A stretch of DNA of 64,000 nucleotides from Piper betle. Taxonomy: Eukaryota; Streptophyta; Magnoliopsida; Piperales; Piperaceae. The stretch covers positions 1 to 64,000 of the forward strand of contig JAURVB010003592.1 in NCBI GenBank assembly GCA_033002965.1, in the 5' to 3' direction. The translations under genes were made by a program, and so were the position numbers. Below, piece after piece: positions 35,073 to 46,538 of this stretch (the first letter of the stretch is position 1; each line of letters begins with the position of its first letter). Under the pieces are notes generated by a model that ran no database searches, was not told the DNA's origin, and was given only the letters and a program-made list of their open reading frames with translations.

Positions 35073-35122
<50 letters not shown>
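34109..35122. mobile_element. (TA)n-bounded miniature element M3 with inverted hairpin termini
   Basis: Both ends carry the same two hairpins in mirrored order. On the left: 'GCAGCACAGCCATCTTGGCT' with GTGCTGC (about 34,129-34,155), then 'GGCCGTTGGAT..ATCCAACGGCC' (34,164-34,191). On the right: 'CAGCCGTTGGAT..ATCCAACGGCTG' (about 34,995-35,023), then the GCAGCACAGCC hairpin (35,029-35,055). Long TA tracts lie outside both (34,077-34,108 and 35,078-35,120). The interior is a GC-rich tandem repeat flanked by an A run on the left and a T run on the right. No protein coding is supported. Confidence 0.65.
34317..34745. repeat. Extremely GC-rich tandem repeat, unit about 32 bp
   Basis: About thirteen units of the type 'GGGGTGGCGGGCGGGGGCCG' plus 'AGGGGGCGCGGC', interspersed with a shorter ~22-bp variant ('GGGTGGCGGCGAGGGGCGCG'). 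All G-runs are on the plus strand, so G-quadruplex formation is plausible. Every frame on both strands is open because the unit lacks A/T, which explains the long ORFs here. Confidence 0.9.
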
Positions 35123-35124
<2 letters not shown>

Positions 35125-36621
35125 TGCCAAGAGCATTGATTTACAACAAGGGCTGCCTATTAGGTCAATACCTGCAAAACTTGTCCCTACCGGACACTAA
35201 TGGAAAGGTTTTGAATAATTAATATTAAGGTTCAGTTTGAGAGGAATGGGTACCTAGTTATAAATGACTAGGTTTGATAATAAAGGCATGCGTACCGGTA
35301 CCGGGTACCCAATACCCGAATTCTATATTAAAATTTTAATTATAAAAATTAATACCTCATTAACTTTTAAAACTAATATTTATTAATAAAATTATCAAAT
35401 ATTTTATTTCTGTTTTTAAAATATTTTTTCACTTAATTTCGTCTTCTACAACATGTACTATTATTGTTATAATATTTGAATATTTTGTTTCCAATTTCCA
35501 AACATGTAGTTTGAATAGTTAAATCGATAACAATTTGTTAAATAATTGGGTTTGATTTTGCCTTAATGGTAAATGGTCAAGGTTGGTATTGGTGGAAGAA
35601 AATGGAATAGTAAATGATTGGGTTCGGCTCATAAATTTACCATAAATGGTGGGTTTGATTTCTTTAATATCTAACCAAACCTGACCAATATGCACCTCTA
35701 TCTATAAGACTTCACACCTCATGGTCTCTATTATAAATATCATCTCCATTAATTTCTTATGAAAAATACAAGTAAAAGAAAGAAATATTTTTGCAAAACG
35801 ATTTTACATCTCATATTTACATCATACCTAACTCTTTATAATTTTATGCATTTTACATTTTTTCGTGCCAATTTTATGTTCCCCATCAAATAGTTTTCAA
35901 CAAATAATTAATTATTAATAATCTGACCTGATTGTTTACGCAACCATTGCATGCATATCTTTTTAAATGAAAAGAATCATTATCTATTTTTTTCATATAG
36001 AATAAGTAGTCCATTTGAGTTTTTTTAATAAAAATAATGAAAATTAGTAATTTGTTGTGTTCTATTGTTCTTAAACTAATTATTAAATTAAATGAGATAT
36101 CATCCTTCATATTGGAGAAAATTTAATCATTTTTCATGTATAAATTAGTTCACGGAGGGTGAAAATGTGAAGATAAGCATAAAGGATGAGATTTCTCACA
36201 TCCTTTATTATATTTACTAGACAAGATGTCATGCTATGCGTGACTTATACAAAGATAATTTTAGATTTTATAGACAAATTCTCATTAAATAATAAGATTT
36301 ATAGATAGTTCCTACTTGAATGAAAAGATAATTTATAATAATTTAATTTTTTTTATTGAATTTTGATTAGTTAAAAGTCTCACTTTTAATCAAAGGTCAG
36401 TATTCAGTACCCCTTTTATTTGTGTAAACCTCACATAGAGTTTAATTATAATTAAATATTTATTTAACTATCTACGTTATTAGGGGTGCCTATCTGGTTG
36501 GGTATCTCCAAAACCTTACTTGACCAAACCAGAATAGATCTCGGGTTTGGTATTCATGTAATCAAGTTTGGTTTTATGAAACCATGTAACCCATTTTATA
36601 ATGGTCAAGTTTGGTTTCTGA
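35123..36621. other. AT-rich gene-less stretch
   Basis: 35,140-35,240 resembles 20,521-20,620. Two edges (35,680-35,700 and 36,480-36,530) carry 'GGGTGCCTAT' or its complement with 'TTGGTTGGGT'-type wording typical of transposon ends. No ORF with a recognisable domain. The segment ends at the target site of the next solo LTR. Confidence 0.45.
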
Positions 36622-39600
36622 TACCGTGTAACACCCTGTTTCGGTTCACCCGTGAACCAACCCGAAAATGTTACTGGCGACCGAACCGTTTGCTAATATA
36701 CTGGATTCGATTAAGCCGACCCGGATCTACCCTCAGCGTCTCAATATGGTAAGTCAACATGCAAAGCATGGATGAGATGTTTGGGTTCTAACGTTGTCCT
36801 TCATATATGTCATGATATACAAACAACTAAACAAACCATCCAAACAAACAAAAAGTGCAAAAGAAATATTTATTTTGAAAATGAAATGGACAGAGTCTCC
36901 CCTAAAAGTGCAATAGAGGCTACCCTATAAACAATAAATGATATATATTTATAGCAATAAAAACCAAAAACACCGTCTAAACACATCATGATTTTCACAT
37001 TCTAGTTATCTTTGCTTCGTAGCTCACCCTGTTCACTTGCATTCACATACAAAATATCTTAAGAGTTTATAAAATATGATTCAAATTCATTATCTACACA
37101 ATTCAATACATCACCAATTACAGTTGGCAGGTACATGTGTACACGATTTCATTTTTACTCCTCCATAGTCCCGACGGTGCTCATTACTTGACATTATCAC
37201 CTACATATATAATAAAAAGACGTCAGTAATGACTATTACTGGTCCAGAAATAATTAATAACAAACTGACACAAGAGAGCTGACCCTTCTATTGAATAAAA
37301 ATTTCATTATTCTTCCTCAAGAACTCTCATAAGGGCAGTAATGAAAGTCATCAACCTTCGGCGGTAGCGTCCCCTTTCCATATCATTCTATTTCCTTGGC
37401 CATTTAAACTATCCCTTTGCATGGGAAAATCATTCTCTTTCCTCTTAGCCCTCTACATCTTTTGTATTACTCCTGGCCTTGAGTACAGAGGCCGAGTATT
37501 CTCATGCATGCGCCTTTAGTACCCTTTTACATCACAAGTCTAAACAAGTACTGCACAGCAGTACCCGTAAACCTCCACACTTCTCCGGGTTTGAGGAAAT
37601 CAATGGTAGAGTTATCAGGATCCCTGGGGAATGGAGTGGACGTTGACCAGTTCTAGAGCCTGCTTTGACAAACACAGCCCCTATCTCAAGGCGTGGCTAT
37701 CGCTTTCCCTCCTCACACATCCTATTGAAAATATGAAAACTACATATACATAGGCATGTGTAGGGATTTCAATATAATAGGCCCGAAAGCATCTTGAGCT
37801 AGATCTGAGTTTTGAAACCAAACTCGAGGGATCTCATCCTTGAGGGATATTAATCTGGAAATACGATCAATTAAATGACCCATGTGGAGTGGAATACGAT
37901 AAATCCACCACTTGACACGTCCTCTTTCCTGTTAAAAAATGCAATAGAATGAGACAATAAATCGAGAACGAGTCCTAAACTAACCTGATAGGAGCTCCAA
38001 GCGTGTCCTCACACCTAGGCGTCGAGCTCCTACTCAGTAACTACACATGAAACTAAAACCTAACGCCCATTGTGAGATCCCTCAACTTAGTCCCACATCT
38101 AATACTTACTGGGATAAGGTCTTATTTATAAGTGAGAATGAACTATAGATTTTTAACTTGGTTAACTACTTTTAAAGAAATGACTTAGGCTCATTATGTT
38201 GACTTTGGACTGGGTCATTACAAATAGTATCAGAGCAACCTGATCTGTGTTAGATGTCGGGTTGAACTATGGACGTTGGCTAAGGCTGCCGGTCATGGGC
38301 CAGGAAAGGACATGTGCTGAAGCTAGCAACGGCCTGAGCATAGGAATTTCGGGATGGAATTTCCTAAGGTGGGCAGATTATGAGAACCCTCGACTTAGTC
38401 TCACATCTAATACCTACTAGGATAAGATCTTATTTATAAGTGGGAATGGACTATAGATCTTAAACTTCATTAACAACTTTTAAAGAAATGACTTAGCCCA
38501 TTATGTTACACTTTGGGTTGGGTCGTTACACTCACTAACTGAATGATGTATCACACTCAACATGAACATCACACTCACAACACAATCATCATCCATCAAA
38601 CAATCAACAACCCTCATCACCATAAGAATATTCCTAACTTATCCCATTCACACTGATTTTATTATGTTTTTCTAAGTTATGTTGCAGTAAATAAACATGT
38701 TCAAATTTAATTTACTTAATTAGATCACTAACATACATTCACTAATAATCATATCATTCAAATCATCACTTCATTCATAATCAGGCATTCATTACAACAA
38801 TTAATCAATCATAGCATGTTGTGCTAATAATTATCAATTTTAAATAATTAAATCGGAGGCAATTATACATCACGTCATCGATAATCAGCGACAGCAAGGG
38901 TTTCGTTGTGGGTCTCGAAGCTCAAAATCGGCACTCGGCGGCGTCCAAAGTTCAATCGGGTCCAAGTGGATGAGTTCGGCAAAAGATCCAGTGAATCCAA
39001 TTTTTTGGCAGTTTTGGCAATTTTTGGCTATTGTTCGGCGACCTTCCGGCGGTTTTTCGGTGATGTTGCCGAAGGCGACTACCGGTGGGATGGTGGTGGT
39101 ATGGGGTACCGTTGGCACCGGCTTGGCGAGCCCTACTTGTCTATGATGTCGACGTGGTTAGCAAAGGTAGTGGCTGGCCGAAAAATGGCAAAACAAGGCA
39201 TTCAGCGGTGGGGTGTCGAGATCTGGCCGATGTGGGCATTGCTAGGCTCCACTCCAATCAGGGAAGGTCATGGGAGGGTCGGCAACGTCGATGCCGCAAC
39301 TGGATGGCGGCAGCGATAGTCGCCGGCTACAGGATTGACAAAGGGAGCGTTGTGCTAGGGTGCGGCTCTCTTGGGTCGTGGAGGTTGGGCAACTATCAGG
39401 GGCACTCGGGGCAGCACGACAATGGCACAATAGAGGGCGGCGATGTCGATTGGCGGCGGGGTGGCATTAGCGAAGAACAGAGGAGGCGGTGTCGAGGGTT
39501 TGGGGGAAGAAGAAAAGTGTTAGGGGGAAAGAAATGGTTTGGTGGCGATATCATAAATAAAACCTGACTCGACTCTGACTCGACTTAAAAATAATAACTA

Positions 39601-39995
39601 ACTTGTAATAAAACTTAAAAAATCCAAAAAAATAGGGAAAATCCTATAAAATATACACACACCATAGAATCACAATGACATGTTCTATAAATAATAGCCC
39701 ACCCAAACTGCCCTGTAACATATCCTAATGCGTTATCCAGTCTAAAAATAATTCCACGATCAAATACAATAAAAAAATATATTGCATACTTTTATATATT
39801 CTGATAACTCATTTCTCACCATCTTTCCAACGTTATCATCATTTACTCAGATATACTTGACCCTCATCGCTCATAACTCATGGCTGGCCTTGACTCAGCA
39901 TGCGGTTCATGAAATTCATTCGACTCAAGTCGACGGTTGAACCGACTGGTTTACTAATGTAAAACTCTGACTCGAGTCACGAGTTTTACATACCA
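36622..39995 (+). mobile_element. Solo LTR, family 'A', copy 2, with nested TRIM
   Basis: It runs from 36,627 (TGTAACACCC) to 39,990 (GAGTTTTACA), with flanks TACCG (36,622-36,626) and TACCA (39,991-39,995), a 5-bp duplication with one mismatch. Collinear with 3,213-6,190. Minus the nested 460-bp element at 38,071-38,530 and one 5-bp duplication, its length is about 2.9 kb. The GC-rich 3' part (38,890-39,540) corresponds to 5,060-5,720 of copy 1. No gag or pol. Confidence 0.85.
38071..38530 (+). mobile_element. TRIM-like miniature LTR element, copy 3 (complete, 460 bp)
   Basis: The 5' LTR is 38,071-38,222 (152 bp, TGTGAGATCC..TTACA) and the 3' LTR is 38,379-38,530 (152 bp, TATGAGAACC..TTACA). 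A primer-binding site lies at 38,225-38,236 (TAGTATCAGAGC, one change from the tRNA-Met match). The interior is 156 bp ending in a purine-rich tract. The uninterrupted paralogous site in solo LTR A copy 1 (about 4,693) reads TAACGCCCACTAACT. Here the flanks are CCCAT and CTCAC, each one change from the 5-bp target CCCAC. Confidence 0.88.
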
Positions 39996-42119
39996 AGTAC
40001 CCGGTACCAGATTTCAATAATATATTTTTTTATAAAATTTTTTTAATATCATTTAAACTTTATTATAGAGATATATGCATTTATATGTAAAGTTAATATG
40101 TTTTCAACTTTTTTTATTAGCATATTTAACCTCTTTATTTTTAAAAATAATTATTTCTAATTTAATTTTTCATAGTTCCATTTAATTTAATTTTTTATAA
40201 CTTATTCAGGTTTTAAATGGTTGGGTTCGGATTTGCTAAATGGGTTTGGGATTGGGTAGTAAAAATTAAAATGGTAAGTTCCAAAAACTAGCTTGTGGTT
40301 AGGGTTTTACCCACTTGTTGCCTTACCCTGTTCAAGCCAGCCTTGTGTTGGTTCAGCTTTCAGACAATGAGTATGGGGCCCAAATGGTCATATCAATATG
40401 TTATGGAAGCTAGGTATGCCTGATATATAAATAATAGCTTTAGTTATGCTGCATTAGAGCATGAGTTATCAATGTGTAGTTGAGGCATAGTTCGTGCTTA
40501 TGTTAGCTCAAGGTTTAAGGGCTAGATCTATGTCATTTCAACATTTAACATCTATTTGATTTTTTTAAAGGTATCTTTTTTACATACATCTTCAAGAACT
40601 GTCTCTTTGGGCCCAGTTTTTTATTTAAGTCTTAGATTTTCACCAGTCTAGTATAGGGTTTTGAGGCCCGTTTAGCTTCATCTCTTCGATTTCCATCTGT
40701 AGAGCCTCTGTTAAGCTTCTAATCAGTTTAGACTTTTGTTGGTATCAATCTGAGCTTTTTGACCATAAATATATTGTGTATACTATAAGTGGACCTCACT
40801 AGGCCCATGAGTTGTCGGACATTTAGATGGCACCACCTGGCAAGATCCAAGCCGTCCACATCAGCCCTATTTTCCTCTCCCATTTAACTATAATTTTCTC
40901 CTACATTTTCGGAGTATTTTAGCCCTAGCATTACCACCACTTTGGCTCGTCGCTAGTGAGACTCTGGCTTCCCTCCAGCCATTGGACTTGCGCCACTATG
41001 ACCACCTTGTGGCGGATTATCAACCTAGACCAGCCTCCGGCACCGGTATTGCCTCATTGGCCATCGGAAGAGATGTTTTGTCTGTCAGATCCCACTGCCG
41101 CCACTGCCTTTTGAGGTCTTTTCCAGCGCAGGCAAGTTCCCTTCGGCGAGGCCGACTGCCTAGATAGATTCGCCTTGCCGAGGCCTTTCGTTTGAGCCCA
41201 ACCTTGACCTCCATCATGGCCGCCATTCTTGCTAGTGACTCCACCATTAACAACAGCATTTTTCAGCCAACTAGCTGCTGGACTTCATCGGGCACCACCG
41301 CCATCACCTTCCCCTTGTCGCTCCCCATCAATCCCAACTGGCAACAACCCCTCGATCACCGTCATTGCCATTTTCTAGCGACGGGCACCTCTGGCCTATT
41401 TGTGCCTATTTGAATGTTGGCCAATTCATGTCCACCCAAACCTGTCTAGCCTATTCACATCTGTGTCTGTGTCCATGTCTAACCAAGCCAACCCAGCCCA
41501 GCCAAAGAGTTCACCCAAATCGAGTCAATTCAGTCTGACTCATCCCAGTTGAGTTAGTAGCCCTATTTCAGCATGTAATTGTCCGTTTTCATCCATATAT
41601 TGATTGTTTTTTGTAATTTAAGGCTCCCTACATTAATTTAGATGCATATTCATATTATTTATTATATTTTTCTGTTATAAGTACATTATTTTATTTATTT
41701 ATTCAATTATTTATTTATTTACTACTTACTCATGTATGCACTTATGTTTACCCACATTTAATTGCATATTTATGTAGTATTATTTATATTATTATTATTA
41801 TTCATGAATAATATTTTATTTGTTTATATGTATTTATTATTCATCTATATATTCATGAGTTTATTTATTTATTATTTATCTATTTATTTACTATCAATTA
41901 TTAAATTATTTATTTATTTTTATAAGTGTTTGATTTGTTATTTATTATTTATTATTTTTCTTGATGTTTACTCGTGCACCTATAATTTTAATCTATGGTT
42001 CTTTAATCTATTTGCTTGTTTAATTTATTTATTATTGTTTACTACTTGCTCATGCCGAGTGTTTATTGGTTGATTTGTTTTGCATTGCCTTTTGTTGTGA
42101 TGTTATTGTTGACGCAAGT
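39996..42119. other. Gene-less stretch; C-rich patch and AT microsatellite-like DNA
   Basis: 40,890-41,420 is C-rich with short overlapping ORFs on both strands and no domain. 41,580-42,060 is dominated by TTTATTTATTATT-type low complexity. This may be the decayed remainder of the inverted long LTR recognised just to the right, since that LTR has a GC-rich end and an AT-rich middle, but I could not align it base by base. Confidence 0.4.
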
Positions 42120-42282
42120 ACACACCACGACTATGTATCATATAAAGTTATACGTCTTTTGCTTAGCAATTGGTTTCAATGCAAGTTCCAGACTTCGAGC
42201 TCGTCGTAGACGTGTCGATACGCTTGGAGCTTGGCCCTCAGGTTTGTTAGGACTCTTTTAAGCTGTATTACTCTATTATATC

Positions 42283-42742
42283 TGTGAGATCCCTCAACTT
42301 AGTCTCACATCTAATACCTACCAGAATAATATCATGTTTATAAGTGGGAATGGACTATAGATCTTTAATTTGGTTAACTACTTTTGGAGAAATGACTTAG
42401 CCCATTATGTTGCACTTTGGGGTGAATCATTACAAATGGTATCGGGGCCTCCTGGTTCTGTATTAGATAGTGGGTTGTCGTAGGGACATTAACTAAGCTG
42501 TCAGTCATGGGCCAAAAAAGTCATAGGCTACAGCTAACAACATGACAAATGTAAGAATTTTGAGGACCAAATTTTCTAAGATTGGTGGAATATGAAATCC
42601 GTCAACTTATTCCCACATCTATTACTTACTGGAGTAAGATTCTATTTATAAGTAGGAATAGACTATAAATTTTTAACTTGGTTAACCAGTTTGGAAGAAA
42701 TGATTTAGCCAATTATATTACACTTTGTGTCGGGTCGTTACA
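42283..42742 (+). mobile_element. TRIM-like miniature LTR element, copy 4 (460 bp)
   Basis: LTRs at 42,283-42,434 and 42,591-42,742, both 152 bp. A primer-binding-site remnant TGGTATCGGGGC starts at 42,438. The interior is 156 bp with 'GGTTCTGTATTAGATAGTGG'. Lengths are identical to copy 3, although the sequences have diverged. Confidence 0.8.
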
Positions 42743-42747
42743 AATAT

Positions 42748-43169
42748 TGTGAAATCCCTCAACTTATTCACACATCTAATACCTACTGAGCTAAGATCCA
42801 CTTTATAAGTGGAAATGGACTATAAATCTTTAACTTGGTTAACTACCTTTAGAGAGATAACGTAGGCCCATTACGTTGCACTTTGGGCTAGATCATTACA
42901 GATCATATCCGAACCTCTTGGTTCCGTGTTAGAGAATGGGTTGGCTAGGGACGTTAACTAGGCTACCGATCCTAGGCCAAAGAAAGTCCTGGGCCGGGGA
43001 TAGCAATAAGCCAAGTGTAAGAACTTCGAGAACGAAATTTTCTAAGATGGGTGGATTGTAAAATCCTTCAACTTAGTCCCGCATCTAATACCTACCAGCC
43101 TAAGATCCAGTTCACTTTAAAAAAGATAACTTAAGCCTATTACGTTACACTTTAGGTTAGATCATTACA
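42748..43169 (+). mobile_element. TRIM-like miniature LTR element, copy 5 (3' LTR deleted internally)
   Basis: 5' LTR 42,748-42,900 (TGTGAAATCC..CATTACA) and 3' LTR 43,057-43,169, shortened to about 113 bp. Only five bases separate it from copy 4, so the two are adjacent direct elements in the same inverted LTR. Confidence 0.75.
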
Positions 43170-44478
43170 ATATTGAAGTTTGATTTCCAGATCGTAGTAC
43201 GTACAAAGTGGCTGTTTTATTGGACCCTACTTAACACAAGCCTTTTATACGTATCTTACTTCTGTGATTAATAACCCTCCATGATGAGATCCTTCACGCT
43301 GTTTTCAAACTTATTGCCACCTCACATTCCCTTTGGGCCTCCTTATATGATCCCCTTCCTATCCTTTTATATAGTTTTCATCAAATTTTTAGTGAGATGA
43401 GAGTTGGTGGACCTGACCTTATATATACTGTGAGTGGGCGTATGTGAGCCGGCATATATGCAGGTCACATGGGGCTCTGGATTAGTGAAAAGATTGTTTA
43501 ATTCCCGAGGGATCCTGACACCTCTACGCCTTAAGTTTTCTCACATTCGGAGAGGCGTAGAGTAGATGAGTACTATTTTTAGAGTGAATGTCTAGATTTG
43601 TTGTATCAGAGGGATACTGAAGGCGACCACCTCATATTATCGACCTTTATACTCTGGGTTATAAGTTATATGGAGGTTTAGAGATGACTTAGGATATGTG
43701 TGTGTTTTCCCGAGAGTGAGACCAGTCATATGATATTGTTGAGAGAGACATTTGCTGAGAGTGGCACAACACCAATTTAATTCATGATGCTATTTTGTCT
43801 GCAGCTTAATGACTCCTTAGTAGATGACCTTTAAGTGTTCTCATGAAATTATATATTGATTTTCCTTCCTCATGGAAGTCACATTCCACCAATTTGTATT
43901 AAATATTTTATGGGCTAGTGACACTCATTGCTTACATTTTTCCTATTGTATATGAAGGGCTAGTGTTCTTATGTATTGACTCGGTTTGGTGAAAGGACTA
44001 TTAGTTGCTACAAACACTTGTGCTCAATGCGCTCCTTTCATGCTTTTATCTAGGTTGATGCGTGTTTATGTATTTACATGATGTATTATGTTGTATGCTC
44101 TCACCACCTTATGTGTCAATAGATTAGACATGATATCAAGTTTCAATAAGACATTCAAATTTCAGCATTAGCAATTGTTTTGATATACTCATTTCCTTAT
44201 TTTGTTTATTTATATTTTATGTTTGCTGCATGTTGGATGTTCTCATGTTATGATATTGGATGTAACTCTTTATTAGGTCATTGCACGCATCCATTCATCT
44301 CTTCTTATTGAGTGTTGGTTGTGCATTTAGTAGTATCTTCCTTTCTTGAGACGCCAAGAAAGTTGTTTCGGTCCATTTCTCGTTCGAATATTTTAAATTT
44401 ATTAATTTAGACATAACTCTACTTGATCGTAACATTTTTGACGTGGCTCTTAGATGAACTAGATTCAAGGTGTTATAT

Positions 44479-45229
44479 AAATGATCGGGTTTGGTACGTA
44501 CGTTTAAGATAATTAATGGATTTGGTATTAACAATACTCGATCAAACTTGACAGATATGCCCCTCTATATGTTATATCGGCTTTGATTAAACAAATTGAT
44601 AAGATACAATATTAGTAAGTATGACTTGAATACCCAGTTATTAAGTCAAGTTGAATATAATTATATAATAGAAGTTATTTACAATAACTCCTTTCATTAA
44701 GCGATCATTATTATGAACGAGATCATTTACTTTGAGATCAAGCTATTTTTATAATATATATCACATACGTAAGTTTATTATCTTTAAAATCTTTTGACCC
44801 ATATTTTTAATTTGCGGACAGACGAGTAACAAAGCTTGAGCTGATATTAATTTTTTCTTTTAGTTGGGAGTCTCGATTCTCTAATATCAATTCAAACAAT
44901 CGAGCCTTAATTAAGTTCAAGTTGGGATCAATCCCTTCCATCGGAATGGAGTGTCAAATTTGGTGGGAGGAATAAAAGCAACCATTTATTTAGAAAATTA
45001 AATTAGACATAGAAAGTGTCAAAATGATGTCAAATCTCTCTCTCTCTCTTAGTCGCGGAAAAATAAAAAACAAATAAAACAGGAAGGAAGAATAAGATGT
45101 GAAAAATTATGTATCAAATCGTGTCGACTCGAGAAAAAGAAAAATTTGGCGGAAGTCGTATCAGTCGCAACGCCACCACCAATGAAAATAAGAAAGTCAA
45201 GCCAAGCATCCACATCCGCTGATCTCCCT
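44479..45229. other. 3' flank of gene copy C
   Basis: No gene. AT-rich, with a CT repeat at 45,035-45,050. Unlike copies A and B it shares no downstream sequence with them. Homology to the other copies starts about five bases beyond the stop codon. Confidence 0.55.
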
Positions 45230-46538
45230 CTATACGCCGTCCATGTGTGCTTTCCCGCCGTAGCCGTTGACGGCGGTGGTGCCGTGGGGAGACTTGTCGG
45301 AGTCTCTCCCCCTGCGCTTGAGGACGATGGGCCATGTGACGGCCTCCAACACGAGCGCCACCGTGCCCAGCGCGATGATGATGCCAATGTACGCGCGCCT
45401 CCACCTCCGGTCTGGGTCCAGAATGTCCAACCCTCTGAACACGTTGATGACGCTCAATACGATGGTGGAGTATCCGATGGAGTGGTGGTAGACGTTCCAG
45501 TAGATGCGGTACTTGTGGTCCTTGTTGGGCCTCAGAAGCAGAGCAAACACTTGGAGCGTCCCAAAGACGAAGAGGGTGATGCCGATGTTGCGGTGGGTGT
45601 TGTACACCAAGTTGTTCGAATCGCTGCCGAGTTTGAGTCCCATGCCCCAGCCGGCGACGCCAACGATGTAGGCGGAGGACTGGCAAGCCACATGGAGGTA
45701 GAACCAGGCAGGGTCGGCGGACTTGAACACCTTCATGTACCTGGCTATGATGGCTCCGATGGGCATCAGAGTTCCCCAGCTCAACGCACTCAACACCCCA
45801 TGCACCTGGATGAAAGAAATTAAGCCATTCATTCGTCACTATATATGTTAGCTAGCTGATTCGTTGATCAGTCGATCGGAAACAATGAAGAAAAACAGAG
45901 AATTAAGAAGATATTAGTGTGACGCTTACGTTCTTGCGGCGGACCCTGGGAACCACGACAAGAGAAGAGCTCTGCCCAGTTAACAGATTCAACCTTGCCG
46001 AAGAGGAAAAGTGAGCCGAGTCGAAAGGGTGAGCGGCCAATAGCTGCGGTGTCGGACCCTCCTGCCACACATGGTTGATGGTGGTCCGGTTGTCGGGGAG
46101 CACTACGTTGGCGAAGAGGGTCATGGCGCCATTGGTGACGTCAAACCTCAACCCCGAGACGGGGAAGGTCAGATTCCTGGGCGCCAGGACAGGCTCGTAG
46201 CTGGCGACCTGGGCGGTGTAGGCAAACGTGGTGCCGTTGGCGAGGCGGACGCCCATCAAGGCCTGAGCTCCGACCATGCCGGCCCCGGTGGGATTGATCG
46301 CCCAAGCTCTCCACCCGTTGGACTCCAAAGGAGCTCTGTAAGCGATCGACACGCTCCCGTTGTCGGGGAAGTAATTCCAGTGCAGAAAAGAGTTGAGCTC
46401 CGGCAAGTCGCTGCAGAAGCGATAGAGCTGGTTGGAGAACTGGCGACGGCATGTTTGTGCATCGGAAAGGGCTGACAGAAATAGCAGAGAACACAAGAGA
46501 AGGGATATTCTCAAGGTGGTAGTTGTACTGATCTTCAT
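45230..46538 (-). CDS. Cytochrome b561 and DOMON domain-containing protein, copy C
   Basis: Exon 1 is 46,538-45,930 (203 codons) and exon 2 is 45,805-45,230 (191 codons plus stop), with a 124-bp phase-0 intron. The product is 394 residues. I chose the ATG at 46,538, which aligns with copies A and B; eight further in-frame codons upstream begin with TTG and are not a plant start. It has a signal peptide (about 1-28), a DOMON domain, and a b561 core with histidines at 205, 241, 274 and 310/311. In the mature part it differs from copy B at only about five residues and the intron is identical. The signal-peptide codons and both flanks are unrelated to B. Probably functional. Confidence 0.94.

Larger units (their letters stand above)
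42120..44478 (-). mobile_element. Degenerate copy 3 of LTR family 'A', minus strand, split by two TRIMs
   Basis: Read on the minus strand from 44,478 (TATAACACC, against TGTAACACC), it follows LTR A copy 1: 'GTCAGGATCCCTCGGGAATT' near 43,510, 'GGATCTCATCATGGAGGGTT' near 43,290, then after the TRIM pair 'CCAAGCGTATCGACACG' and 'GAGCTCG' near 42,200-42,225. Strongly decayed. The distal end is not located. Confidence 0.6.

Noticed and set aside
34057..35222. Long ORFs (170-290 codons) on both strands in several frames
   Set aside because: They lie in a 32-bp GC-only tandem repeat that contains no possible stop codon. The proteins are pure Gly/Arg/Ala or Pro/Arg low complexity and mirror each other.
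42283..43169. Cassandra-type TRIM (5S rRNA-containing LTR)
   Set aside because: The LTR shows no 5S rRNA internal promoter and begins TGTGAGATCC, so this is a different family.
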